64,000 bases of DNA from Lepiota brunneoincarnata (lineage: Eukaryota > Basidiomycota > Agaricomycetes > Agaricales > Agaricaceae), in assembly GCA_023014365.1 (NCBI GenBank), contig JAEBUN010000015.1, forward strand, positions 124,001-188,000, read 5' to 3'. The first letter of the stretch is position 1, and every line of letters begins with the position of its first letter. Positions 1-9,998 of this stretch are shown here, piece after piece. Made by a program: the position numbers and the translations under genes. A model generated the notes under the pieces. That model ran no database searches. It worked only from the letters and a program-made list of their open reading frames with translations, and was not told the origin of the DNA.

Positions 1-2065
1 GTTGCGGGGTAAGCTGCCACACCGTGTGTACTCCGGACAGGAGGTGAGAATGTGAGTGCGGGTTTCAAGCCGCAACCCACAGGGATAGGAGTGATCCTCC
101 TGGGGGTGGAACCTAGCATGGTACTCCCCTATAGGGGCGTGACTGAGTATAATGCAGACTGTCCACACCATGCCAGCAACAGACATCCGAGGGCCGATTT
201 CTCGGAGCCAAGTACCTCCAGAGAGGTATGAGGGTTGGAGAGACTTCCCAAAGGAGTCCAACAGAGGGAGGAAGTTCCTGCCTCAATACAAGGGTGAGCG
301 AAACATATTCACCCACTCATCAATACACCCCCTCGTGACCTCAGCACAAAGAGAATCAATGGTGGTTGCTGGGCAGACGCCCAACAAGATGTGGAGCTCC
401 TTCACCATTGCAACAGCATTGGAGTGAAGTTCTGCAACAGAGCCCAAGGGCACCTGCCAGAAAGTGACGGTCCGCTGTGCCTTGGCAGACAACCAGCAAT
501 CCAGAGACCAGCATACCTCCAGGGAATGAGCCTGGCCAGGGTGCACAGAAGGATCAACAGCTCTGCGGGTGAAGCCCACAGAGCTGGTGTATATAAAGAT
601 GTGATCAGTTTCAGCACAATCTAGGACCATGCCTACCCCCAATCAAATGGAGTGGAGCTCCGCATCAGCAAGCAGAACTCTCCCCACAGCCTGCCTGGCC
701 TGTCTGACCAAGCGCCCGCCTGCAAACATGCAAGCCACCGAGATGGCCTGCAGCCTCCTGCACGGCAGCTGGTGCACACCAGCCGCTATGCAAGCAGATG
801 ATGGGTTGGCCTGCGCCCTCCGGATAGAGATGTGCAGTCTGTCGAGATGCCATTGCTTCAAATCCCCCTCCGGATCAACAGTGTAAAGCATGAATTTGAC
901 CCACTCCAAAAAGCAATCCAAAATCCAGAGACCTGGCCTGTTCTTGTCTGTGAATGGGCTGAATGGCTCAGTAAGTTGCGGGAGCACATTCTGTACTTCC
1001 ATGAGGGTACTCCTCACCTTGGGCCAAAGCACCGAGGTGAGAGATGAAACAGATTGAGGGTGCGCAGGGGTGCTCCCTCTGAACTCATGGCCCAGCAAGG
1101 GCCAAAGCAGATGATTTGCCACAAGTGTGGCAACCCAGAATATTGTTCAGGAGGCCAATTTCTTGAGATGCAACCTGAAGGGCAGAAGGCCCATGAGAGC
1201 CTCTGCCCCCTCAGAGGGAGACATACAAAAAGCACTGATGATCCAATTAGCAGCGTGCCGCTGCATGGAGTTAAACATCTTGAGGATTCCCTTATTGCGG
1301 AAGCCCTCATGATACCACATACAAAATCTGTATGTGGCTATAGGAACCACGCAGGACTGATAGAGGAGGTGCTTCTGATCAGGAAGTAGCCCCCGGGTTG
1401 AATTACCAAGCATCCCCATCGCTCCAACCATGAAGAAAGCCTTGGTGGAATAGTAGTGCACATGTTCACAGAAAGTGAGAGCACGGTCAAAATAGAAACC
1501 CAAGTACCGCCAAAATGGCTTAGGTCTCAAAGGGGTGTCCCCCATATACGGATGGAAGCCCAGGTCTATAGGCAGGTTGGCATCCCTCGGATTGCAAGAG
1601 AAGTGAAAGACCTCAGACTTGGTGTGCTCAAGCGTGAGGCCAAAAGAGTCAAAGAGCCCATGCATGCAGCGATATACCGCCTACAGGGCAGTAACATTGT
1701 ACTCCCATGTCTTGGACTAGACTATAAGGGTCCCATCATCAACATATGAAAGCATGTCAACGCCAAGGCCAGGGGTTCTCTGGTAGTAGAGATACACCAG
1801 GGGGGCCAGATACAAGGCCAATAAGACCAGGGACAGAGCAGAGCCCTGCCCCACGCCTACATCCACCTGCCTGGGGTCAGACCGGAAAGAATTCCATAAG
1901 TATGTGGTAGACCTCCCGACCAGGTAAGAGCTGAAGAATTGCACCAGCTCTGGCGCAAACCCCAACTGTGACAGCACCGCAAGAACCATATCATGGTTCA
2001 GCAAAGGAAAGAACTGAGCGATGTCAAAGGCAACAATGCTTGTCCATAGCCCCCAAGCCCACCCC
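1..2065 (-). pseudogene. LINE-B copy LB1, decayed ORF2 (RT to C-terminal finger)
   Basis: Reading the minus strand from 2065 down to 1, several frame-broken segments match the better preserved LINE-B ORF2 at 58632-61373. They include the RT block around FDIAQFF, the QGSAL block, the catalytic YVDD at about 1740, the YLGFYFD block, and an RNase H-like region near 500-900. The window begins inside the C-terminal finger, so the 3' UTR is outside. Frameshifts and stops break it into at least four pieces (1717-2004, 1147-1665, 643-1122, 283-642). The 5' part is missing: at about 2065 the sequence switches within a few bases to plus-strand LINE-A. The RNase H region lacks two catalytic aspartates, as in the other LINE-B copy. 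Family assignment is secure from the shared protein blocks. Exact break positions are approximate. Confidence 0.85.
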
Positions 2066-2971
2066 GTGCTTGGTAATTCTGTCCAGGGACTTCTGCCAGA
2101 CCAGAAGCGCCTCCTGTATCAGTCATGTATGGTTTCTATTGCCATGTATGGCTTCCACTTATGGTATTACCAGGGCGCCAGGTGTAAGGGCACTTTGGAC
2201 TACCTTCACTGGATGCAGCATCAGGCTGCACTCTGGATCACCGGTGCCTTTAGGACATTACCCGATGGGGGGGTCAGGGCCATTGCGGGCCTGGTCCCCA
2301 TTCATCTTCATCTCTGGAAGCTTTGTGATTGTGCCGAGTTGAGCTATGCCACACTTGCCCTGGGCCACCCTGTTTGTGCCCTCCTTGGCTGGGGCTACAG
2401 CAGTGATCTCCGGTCTCATGTCTGGTCCATAGCCAGGCTCCCTCCCCACAAGTTGATCAAGGTGAAGGGGCCTGTTGTCAATGCTAACCAGCATCTTGCT
2501 GCCCTTGCTGGGCCTTTTGATACTGTTGCACCGGAGGCTTGGCTGGGGTGTTGTCTCTTGGATGTGTACCTGGGGAGGGTCCACTTCCACTTGTATGACT
2601 GGGGGGCAGAGGATGCCCTTATGGCCCACATTGCGGCTCTTGACCAGGTTCTCGCCCAGGCACAGGCCGATCTGGGGGTTCTAGTGGTAGCAACGGATGC
2701 AAGTCTGCTACCCTGCCAGGTCCACCAGGCAGTCTCAGCCGCCCAGGTTTTCCAGGGGCTGGACTGTGTCCATGCAGTCTGGCTTCCAGGGGCTGGACTG
2801 TGTCCATGCAGTCTGGCTTCCAGGGGGGAAGGTTACAGCCCCCGAGGCCAAGCTTTTCGCCATCCAGCTGGTGGTGTCCAAGGCAGTTACTGTCAAGGGT
2901 GCCACTGGTCTTGCCTTGTTCATGGACTCGATGGCCTTGGCCAGGTGGGTAGTGGACCCATCAGTGCACTC
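2066..2971 (+). pseudogene. LINE-A ORF2 fragment, RT C-terminus and RNase H start
   Basis: Open from 2066 in one frame. It shows the LLPDQKRLLY block that follows the RT palm and the connector ending in GWGYS. The first RNase H aspartate is in the block VVATDASLLP near 2690. The frame is broken by a 34-bp tandem duplication at 2752-2819 (34 is not a multiple of three), after which coding continues in another frame (KVTAPEAKLFAI, FMDSMA) until the C-element poly(T) at 2972. The missing remainder lies at 8793-9411. Confidence 0.8.
2752..2819 (+). repeat. 34-bp perfect tandem duplication inside RNase H
   Basis: Bases 2752-2785 and 2786-2819 are identical copies of a 34-bp unit beginning CCAGGGGCTGGACTG. 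Other LINE-A copies have a single unit here. The copy shifts the reading frame by one base. The flanking CCAGGGG repeat in the single-copy ancestor suggests replication slippage. Confidence 0.95.
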
Positions 2972-3641
2972 TTTTTTTTTTTTTTTTTTTTTTAAATCTG
3001 CAATTTATAACGTGGGCTGTGATGGGAGGCCGCGTGCAACTACCTACTACAGGGGGCAAGTAGCTACAAAGTCCACCCTACATACTGGCATGCCTGCCAA
3101 TGCGAGCTTGTGTCACCCCAAGCTCAGGAGGGAACCACCCATAAGAAGCAGAGAAACAAGTGGGAGACTACCCAGTGGTTAGCACATGCCTGCACCCAAA
3201 GGGCACCAGATGCATGGGGTCCCACCCAGTAGCCCACTCTGCTACCACACCTTCCCAGAGGACAGTGGCTGGAGCAGGGAGTATGTACTACATACTCCCC
3301 TCCAGACAAATACTGGAACCTAAAAAGGGCCCAGCGCAGACCACAGGGAATTCCTGTGGGAATAAAATCTGCAGGCCCTGGGAGCCCAATGCAGAAGGGC
3401 AGGTCTGAAGACCTACTAAATAAACAAGGGTCCATGGTCCCCATGCGCATAGCATGACAATGTTAATTCACCACAAATGCCCATGTAGGTGGACAATAAC
3501 CATGGAAGCAAGGTAAACTTCCCAAAGGGAAGGGAAAAGGGTCAACTGCAATGTCAGTGACAAAGGGCAACCTGGACGTAGTGGAAGCCCATCCACTTTA
3601 TCAGTGGTTGACACAGGAATACACACCACCTCTAATATAGG

Positions 3642-4246
3642 TCAGAGACGGTGACGCCGGGATCTCTGGCATCCTGTTTGAGAATGAGATGTCCCCTTGC
3701 TGGGGCATATCTCTGATGCATGCGTTGGTGAAAGTGAGGCATAGCCAGAGTCCCCCACTGGAGGAGAACTCTGCTGTGCTGCATAAGCCTCTATCTGCTC
3801 AACTAGTGGCAGAGCCTGAGGGAAGTGCGTGACAGCCTGGAGAAGTTCCATAGCTGCCAGCGTAAGTTGCTCAGCACCTCCTGGTGGGAGGGGCCTTGCA
3901 AGTGCAGTGCGTTGGACCCAGTGGGTAATTTGGTCAATGAAAGAAATAGCGGCATGCACCTGCTCAGGGGGTACAACACCCAGGAGTGCAGTGTAGATGG
4001 CTCAGCAGCTGCAACTGAGTAGCTGTTGCTGATGAAAGTATCACAGAGCAAATATGCAACATTTTGCATATTTGCCCGCAGTGATGCCCGTCTAAGAGAG
4101 ACAGTATCGAGGTTACTGGAGTCCAGCAACTGGATAGAGTGTGTAACTGAGGGATCTAGAAAGCACTCTGATGCCTCAGACAGGATAAAATCAGCAACAG
4201 CATCATCCAAAAATGGATCATAGTCATCGTTGAGAGAGAACTCCAT
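3642..4246 (-). pseudogene. C-family ORF, about 201 codons, one frameshift
   Basis: The start ATG (4246-4244) begins MEFSLNDDYDPFLDDAVAD. Before the LINE-A insertion it sat in the context CCACCACCATGG, a near-ideal eukaryotic start context that is still visible in the duplicated target copy near 7357. The frame runs to about 3975, where one base is missing relative to C3 (24535-25064), and resumes in the next frame to a stop near 3642. The product would be about 201 aa, with an acidic N-terminus and an Arg-rich C-terminus. I see no zinc knuckle, RT, transposase or other domain I recognise. Function unknown. It may be a captured host coding sequence or an element-specific protein. Confidence 0.65.
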
Positions 4247-4617
4247 GGTTTTTTTTTTTTCTTTTTTTTTTTTTTAAATCTCCAATTTATTACGCAGGCC
4301 ACGTAGGGAGGCCGCATGCAGCAACGTACTACAGTACAAATGACCGAGCCGTACACTACAGGGTATCTGTACATACAACGTGTGACCGCGGATGCAGGCA
4401 TGCGTTTCCCCATGCCCAGGACAAAGCCACCCCGAACAAACAGAGGCAGGAAGATGGCTGCTACCCAGCGCACGGCACGGGAACCAAACCAGGGCAAAGT
4501 CCCCCCCCAATGGGGGTTAGGGGTCAATTCCCATGTAAATCCCTACACGCCATCCGAGGACAGCAGGGGAATAACCAGTACCCCGGCCCAGACCCAGCCA
4601 GGCGCCAGGCAGAGCTA

Positions 4618-5728
4618 CTAGCCAATACCCCCCAGGGGGGGCCCGGCCCTCTTAGCGAATGCAAACGCAGTTGGGAATGCTTCAAGGAAAGCAATAAGGG
4701 CCTCGACTGTAGCCAGGACCCCCGCCATGGAGTGCCTAGGGCAGCTCCAGAACACATGCTCACGGGTCTCCTCCCAAAACCCACAGCGACAGGAGTAGTC
4801 TTCCTGTGGGAAAAAGCACCTCCAATAGCTCCCTATCGGCGCATGGCTAAGAATAGCGCATGTCATCCAGGCCATCAGAGACACCGAATGAGCGTGTGGG
4901 ATCCAGGCCCCTCCATGGAGGTACGTGGGCTGCAGGGGATGGTCATCGTCCCTGGCAAGCTGGAGGAAACCATGCCTGCGATGGTCAGGATCCTGGAACA
5001 AATCAATCCAGCGGTCCTGACACGAACGTACTTCCTCCTTACAGAGGTAGTCAAGTGAGGCCCAGGGATGTGCCCCTACCCCAACGGAAGGCAATGACCA
5101 CGCGAAGTCGTGCACCTGAGTATAGAAAGGCCACTTCGCATGCGAAGGGACCTCCTGGAAATGAACCGAGCGGGCCGGACCCCCGGCAAACCATTCGGCG
5201 AGAAGGTGGCAGACCACCAAGGAATGACCCTGGGCAGAGTGCACTGATGGGTCCACCGCCCGCCTGACCGAAGCCATTGAGTCGGTGAACAGGACGAGGC
5301 CAGCAGCGCCTTCAACAGTAACTGCCTTGGACACCACCAGCCAAATGGTAAAAAGCTCAGCCTTGGGAGCCATAACCTTCCCCCCCGGAAGCTGGACTGC
5401 ATGGATGCAGCCAAGCCCCCGGAAAATCTGGGCAGCCGAAACTGCCTGGTGGGCCTGGCGGGGCGGCAGACTCACATCTGTTGTTGCCACTAGAACCCCC
5501 GGATTAGCCTGCGCCTGGGCAAGAACCTGGTCGAGAGCCACGACATGGGCTGTAAGGGTGTCCTCCGCCCCCTGGTTGTACAAATGGAAGTGGACCTGGC
5601 CCAGGTACACATCCAAGAGACAATGCCCTGGTCAAGCCTCTGGCACAACAGCATCGAAAGGCCCAGCAAGGGCAGTAAGACACTGGTTAGCGTCAACAAT
5701 GGGCCCCTTCACCTTGACCAACTCTCGG
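4618..5728 (-). pseudogene. LINE-A ORF2 fragment (LA2), RNase H and C-terminal finger
   Basis: Largely open reading frame covering the connector, RNase H (TTDVSLPPRQ, AELFTIWL, FTDSMASVRR keep the Asp-Glu-Asp set) and the C-terminal C-x-C...H...C finger (CRCGFWEETREHVFWSC). It ends at the normal ORF2 stop near 4618. The RT part lies beyond the SINE at 6810-7345. Confidence 0.8.
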
Positions 5729-6796
5729 GTAGCCCAGTGGTTTTGATCACTAAAGATGGGGAGAGGTGGCTGTGCACGGCTGCTGGAAAGGTTGGGGGTT
5801 CGATTCCCTCTCATCCTCCATACCTGTGAAGTGGAGAGAGGTCGCGCGGTTGTCATCAGATACTACCGTGTGCTCGGTTCTTTGGGTGGGTAAACTATCT
5901 CCGAGGAAATTTGATGGTCTCCTTGATCTCAGTTCTCGATTTGGCGACTGGCAATCGCCGATCTGGGGTAAATCTGGGGGAGAGATCGTTGGAGCCCAAA
6001 GTGGCGGATCTGGATTGATCTCGATCGGACTAGATCAGCTGTGCCCGATAAGGGAGTGAAAGCACAGGGCATGGTAAGCAGGGGAATTCTAACAAAAACA
6101 GATCGAATGTCCCGATAAGGGGCCAGGTAACCCCCCACATGGGAACGCTTGGTCCGGGTGCCGCCGGCTTAAGCCAAGTAAGTACCGGTCGTTAGTCCAT
6201 GGTAGTAGGTATCCGGTCGGGTGGCAAAGGGTGGGGCACTGGGGCTTTGGGGTTACCCACGGCTTCTCCCATAGGGACTGCCGATTGGGGAGGTCCGCCG
6301 CCTGGACCTTGGAGCTCTGGGTGAGTCCGCATCTGGGCATGCCCTGGGGTTAGATCCCCCATGGGTGTTCCGTCCAAAGTGGGCGGCGCAGGCTTAGGGT
6401 ACTGAAACAACTCCACGCCACTGGTCCACGGACCTCTGGGAGTGCAACATGGTTGGCTGTGGGCAAGGCAGAGACCTGGGACAGGTGGGGATCCGTGCCG
6501 GTTGGCATCGGCGAACCACCTGCCTGGGAACGGGAAGCCCAGTAACCGGGGCTCTATACTAACTCTCTGGCGAAGCATGAGCTGTAGCAGGCCGGGACAG
6601 TCTCCCGCGACCCGGCTTGAGTGCACTAAATCCTCTGTCGGTTCTCCTGACTGACTAAGCCAGGTTAGAGTCTAAGTTGATTCCGGGGTCCGGTGCATCT
6701 GGTGCTTGCCTCGCAAGAGCGCATAGCAATAGGGTCCTCCCTCACAGGAGGGCCCTATACCTCGTAAATTGTTGATTCAAAAAAAAAAAAAAAAAA
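5729..6796 (+). mobile_element. tRNA-headed SINE S1, about 1.07 kb, with LINE-B-like tail
   Basis: It is bounded by the 13-bp target duplication GACCAACTCTCGG at 5716-5728 and 6797-6809. The head carries pol III A- and B-box matches. A long body of roughly 900 bp follows, then a hairpin-forming CCTCCCTCACAGGAGG and the tail CCTCGTAAATTGTTGATTC plus poly(A) 6779-6796. That tail matches the LINE-B end at 62874-62913 rather than the LINE-A host it landed in. A second copy, S2, lies at 61497-62571. The length is unusual for a SINE, and no sense-strand protein is evident. Confidence 0.9.
5730..5807 (+). promoter_or_regulatory. Internal pol III promoter (A and B boxes) of SINE S1
   Basis: A box TAGCCCAGTGG at 5730-5740 fits TRGCNNAGYNGG. 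B box GGTTCGATTCC at 5797-5807 is a perfect match to GGTTCGANTCC. The spacing (about 57 bp between boxes) is longer than in most tRNAs and suggests descent from a long-variable-arm tRNA (Ser or Leu type). The acceptor stem does not close, so this is a SINE head and not a tRNA gene. Confidence 0.8.
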
Positions 6797-6809
6797 GACC
6801 AACTCTCGG

Positions 6810-7345
6810 AGAGGGAGCCTGGCTATGGACCGGATATGAGACCAGAGATCTCTGCTGTAGCCCCAGCCAAGGAGGGCCCGAATGGGATGACCCAGAGCAA
6901 GCGTGGCATACTGCAATTTGGCGCAGTCACGAAGCTTCTGGAGATGAAGATGAATGGGGATCAGGCCTGCAATGGCCCTGACCCCCCCATCAGGTGACAT
7001 CCTAAAGGCGCCGGTAATCCAGAGTGCAGCCTGACGCTGCATCTGGCAAAGGTGGTCCAAAGCGCCCTTACACCTGGCGCCCCAGTAGAACCACAAGCAA
7101 AAGCCATATGTGGCTATAGGAACCACGCACGACCGATAAAGTAGGCGCTTCTGGTCTGGCAGAAGCCCCCGGACAGAGTTACCAAGCATCCCCATGGCCT
7201 TGACCATGGAAATAGCCTTGGTAGAGTAGAAGCGAATGTGCTCCTTAAATGTAAGGGCACGATTGAAATAGAAGCCCAGATACCTCCAGTAGGTCTTGGG
7301 CCAAAGAGGGGTAGCACCAGTGAACGGGAGAAACCCCAAGTCCAC
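6810..7345 (-). pseudogene. LINE-A ORF2 fragment (LA2), end of RT domain
   Basis: Minus-strand frame starting at VDLGFLPFTGATPL (truncation point) through YLGFYFNRALTF and LLPDQKRLLYRSC to the connector GWGYSRDL. It continues after the SINE at 5728. The apparent upstream MEFS of the open frame comes from the duplicated C1 target, not from LINE-A. Confidence 0.8.
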
Positions 7346-7461
7346 AGAGAACTCCATGGTGGTGGAAGTTGATAATCAAGAGGGAACAACCTCTCAGCAA
7401 ATTGCAAGGGAACTGCTGGTCGCGTTCCCACACAAATAATAGGACGGAAGCGCACTAATGT

Positions 7462-8619
7462 ATCACAAACCGGCTGCTGGGTAACGGGAAGGTGGTCCAG
7501 GGGTCGCGCCCTGGGTAGCCACTGGACCGTAGCGGTTCGTTCAGAGAATGGCAAACCAGCTCGAGAGATCAAGATCTGCTGTCGATCGATCCCAGGTAAG
7601 ATCCGGGTTTATCAGTTTGAGTTGTTACCACGTCAGTGGTTCTAGCATGAGCCTGTGGGTTAAGTGGCGGAGTTTAGCCCGCCTTGTACACCCTTTAGGA
7701 AGGCCTTCTGCGCTGATTTGCTACCCTGGGGATTACCTAGTTGGGAGGGCAATGGGTTTGGGGTGTTCCGCGTTTTTGCGCCGCCTCATGTAAGTCCGGC
7801 CCATTGGCTTTAGTGCCGCACCAATTAGGGAGGCTGTTAGTGTGCCGACCCATGCCCCTGGGCGCACCACCTATAGGGGAGGCCCCCGCCTGTGTCTATG
7901 GCGAGTAAAGCTCAGTCTGGCATGGGAGTAACGGGCGCTGTAGCACTCATCTTATGCCAAGCGGGCCATGTTGGGATCACGCAGAGTTTGCCCACAAGGG
8001 GCTCCTTGGACGGGTGTCGCTTATGGCCTGGATGACACGTGCCATTCTCAATCACGCACCGATAGGGGGCTATCGGAGGCGCTTTTTCCCACAGGAGGAT
8101 TACTCCTGTCGCTGCGGGTTTCGGGAGGAGACCCGTGAGCACGTGTTCCGGAGTTGCCCTAGGCACTCCATGGCGGGGGTCCCGGCTACGGTCGAGGCCC
8201 TCATTGCTTTCCTCGAGGCGTCCCCGACCGCGTTCGTGTTCGCTGAGAGGGCCGGGCCCCCCCTGGGGGGTATTGGCTAGTAGCTCTGCCTGGCACCCGG
8301 GTGGGTCTGGGCCGGGGCGTTGGTTATTCCCCCGCTGTTTTCGGGCGGCGTGTAGGGATTTACGTGGGAATTGACCCCTAACCCCCGATGAGGGGGGGGA
8401 CCTCGTCTTGGCTCTGTTCTCGCGCCGCGCGCTGGGCGGCAGCCGTCTTCCCGCCTCCATCCATTCGGGGCAGCTTCGTCCTGGGCATGGGGAAACGCAT
8501 GCCCACATCCGCGGTCACGCGTTGTATGTACAGATACCCTGTAGTGTACGGCTTGGTCGTTTGTACTGTAGTACGTTGCTGCACGCGGCCTCCCTACGCA
8601 GCCCGCGTAATAAATTGGA

Positions 8620-8650
<31 letters not shown>
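7462..8650 (+). mobile_element. Chimeric retroelement: D sequence (7462-8011) fused to LINE-A 3' end (8012-8650)
   Basis: The 14-bp target AAGCGCACTAATGT flanks it at 7448-7461 and 8651-8664, and poly(A) ends at about 8650, so the chimera was inserted as one unit into C1. The 5' 550 bp are D, the same sequence as the reverse complement of 36402-36830 plus 29459-29593. D ends ...TCCTTGGACGG and is joined through a CGG overlap to the LINE-A ORF2 C-terminus. Chimera E1 has the same D end joined to a different LINE-A position. The D part has no recognised domain. Confidence 0.85.
8012..8280 (+). pseudogene. LINE-A ORF2 C-terminal finger fragment in the D chimera
   Basis: Encodes the last roughly 88 residues of ORF2 (AWMTRAILNHAPIGGYRRRF, then the CRCGFREETREHVFRSC finger) and the usual C-terminus ending in PLGGIG. 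The D sequence upstream is not in the same frame as its own ATG at about 7899, so no D-ORF2 fusion protein is expected here. Confidence 0.8.
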
Positions 8651-8654
<4 letters not shown>

Positions 8655-8792
8655 GCACTAATGTGCACTACACACCTGTAAAATTAGGCGCTAAGCACCC
8701 AAGAAATATGTGGTACACAGCCCAATTACTCCGAAGAGCAATTAGGGCCATGTCCGAAAAAGCAGTGTTGCAGCCAACCCATCAGTGCACTC

Positions 8793-9411
8793 CGCTCAGG
8801 GTCATTCCTTGGTGGTCTGCCGCCTTCTTGCTGAGTGGTTCGCCGGAGGTCCGGTCCACTCAGTCCATTTCTGAGAGGTCCCTTTGCATGCGAAGTGGCC
8901 TTCCCACACTCAGGTGCATGACTTTGCGTGGTCATTGCCTCCCATTGGGGTAGGGGCTTGTCCCTGGGCCTTGCTTGACTACCTCCACAAAGAGGAAGTA
9001 TGTTCATGTCAGGACCACTGGATCGATTTGTTCCAGGATCCTAACCATCGCAGGCATGGTTTCCTCCAACTCACCAGGGATGACAACCGTCCCCTGCAGC
9101 CCACATATCTCCACAGTGGGGCCTGGATCCTGCACGCTCAGTCAGTGTCAGTAATGGCCTGAATGATGTGTGCTATTCTTAATCACACACTGATAGGGAG
9201 CTATCAGAGGCACTTTTTCCCATAGGAGGATTACTCCTGTCACTATGGATTTCAGGAAGAGACTTGTGAGCACATGTTCCGGAGCTGCCCTAGGCACTCC
9301 ATGGCAGGGGTCCCAGCTATGGTTGAGGCCCTCATTGCTTTCCTCAAGGCATTGCTGACAGTGTTTGCATTCGCTGAGAGGGCCAGGCCCCCCCCAGGGG
9401 TTGTTGGTTAG
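8793..9411 (+). pseudogene. LINE-A ORF2 fragment (LA1), RNase H end and C-terminus
   Basis: Continuation of 2066-2971 after the C1 nest. Contains the segment from GHSL to the C-terminal finger with multiple stops. The differences from young copies are dominated by CpG decay (for example a run of four CG sites changed to TG near 9160). Confidence 0.75.
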
Positions 9412-9773
9412 TGGCTCTGCCTGGTGTCTGATTGGGACTGGGCTGGGGTGTTGGTTATTCCCCTGCTACCTTTGGGCGGTGTGTAGGGATTTACATGAGA
9501 ATTGACCCTTAACTCCTGATAAGGAGGGGGACCTCACCCCGGTTTGGTTCCCGCGCCATGTGCTGGGCAGTAACTGTCTTCCTACCTCTGTTTGTTTGGG
9601 GTGGCTTCATCCTGGGCATGGAGAAACACATACCTGCATCTGCGGTCACGCATTGTATGTACAGATACCCTGTAGTGTACGGCTCGGTCATTTGTACTGT
9701 AGTACGTTGCTGCATGCAGCCTCCCTACATGGCCTGTGTAATAAATTGGAGATTTAAAAAAAAAAAAAAAAAA

Positions 9774-9998
9774 GAGGCTATCACTGCCATGGCAAGGGCC
9801 TTCCCCCACCTCTCCCCTGTGGACATCCTCCATACCGTTGGTAGGGGGTCCCCCACTCTGTCATGTGGGAGGCCCCACAAGAGGCCTCACAACACTACCT
9901 CTGGCCCCACTAGGCACTAGGTTGTCATCCTGTTCATGGGCCCTAGGCCTCCGGTCAAGGATCTGTCCCAGGTCGTCGTGGGAGCCAACAGTAGTACA
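9774..9998 (+). pseudogene. ORF1 (gag-like) scrap of a LINE related to LINE-A
   Basis: In the frame starting at 9774 it reads AMARAFPHLSPVDILHTVG ... TTSGPTRH-stop-VVILFMG ... VKDLSQVVVGANS. This lines up with LINE-A ORF1 LARALPGLPSHKVVSF ... TTSGPSRKQVMLTLAGG ... NLGPVVCAEI. The identity is too low for LINE-A itself, so this is a separate LINE family, possibly the missing ORF1 of LINE-B. One in-frame TAG replaces the expected Gln. The right end is lost where the hAT sequence starts. Confidence 0.55.

Larger units (their letters stand above)
4250..7345 (-). mobile_element. LINE-A copy LA2 (minus, 5'-truncated), inserted in C1 and carrying SINE S1
   Basis: Poly(T) with one interrupting C (4249-4275) is followed by the LINE-A tail in reverse. 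The 5' end is truncated in the RT domain at 7345. The 15-bp target AGAGAACTCCATGGT occurs at 4235-4249 and 7346-7360, so this is a clean target-primed insertion into C1, right at its start codon. A SINE (5729-6796) interrupts it with its own target duplication. Confidence 0.9.
2972..8776 (-). mobile_element. Non-autonomous element C1 (minus), twice interrupted
   Basis: Poly(T) 2972-2993 followed by the reverse complement of the C tail marks the 3' end. The 5'-truncated end abuts the right target duplication at 8777. Removing two nested insertions (4250-7345 and 7462-8650, each bounded by its own target duplication) joins 2972-4249, 7361-7461 and 8665-8776 into one continuous C sequence. The reassembled 5' part matches the region around 32900-33000 of C2, and the 3' part matches 24535-25741 (C3). 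The terminal roughly 45 bp resemble LINE-A (GCACGCGGCCTCCC, then ATAAATTG.AGATTT), so LINE-A machinery is the likely mobiliser. Confidence 0.85.
2066..9773 (+). mobile_element. LINE-A copy LA1 (5'-truncated), split by a 5.8 kb nest
   Basis: LINE-A sequence runs 2066-2971 (end of RT, start of RNase H) and resumes at 8793, ending with the LINE-A tail and poly(A) at 9756-9773. The break is an insertion of a minus-strand C element: the 16-bp target ACCCATCAGTGCACTC is present at 2956-2971 and again at 8777-8792. The 5' end is fused to LINE-B at about 2066 with no visible target duplication, so this end is a rearrangement or truncation. The copy is old. Compared with young LINE-A copies, most changes in the 3' half are CG to TG or CA, and the coding frame carries stops (for example near 9157). 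Confidence 0.85.

Noticed and set aside
5729..5825. Functional tRNA gene suggested by good A and B boxes
   Set aside because: The acceptor stem does not pair and the sequence continues into a repeated 1.07 kb retroposon with poly(A) and a target duplication. It is a SINE head.
6755..7357. RT fragment beginning MEFSVDLGF as a real start
   Set aside because: MEFS comes from the duplicated C1 target (AGAGAACTCCATGG), and LINE-A begins only at VDLGF.
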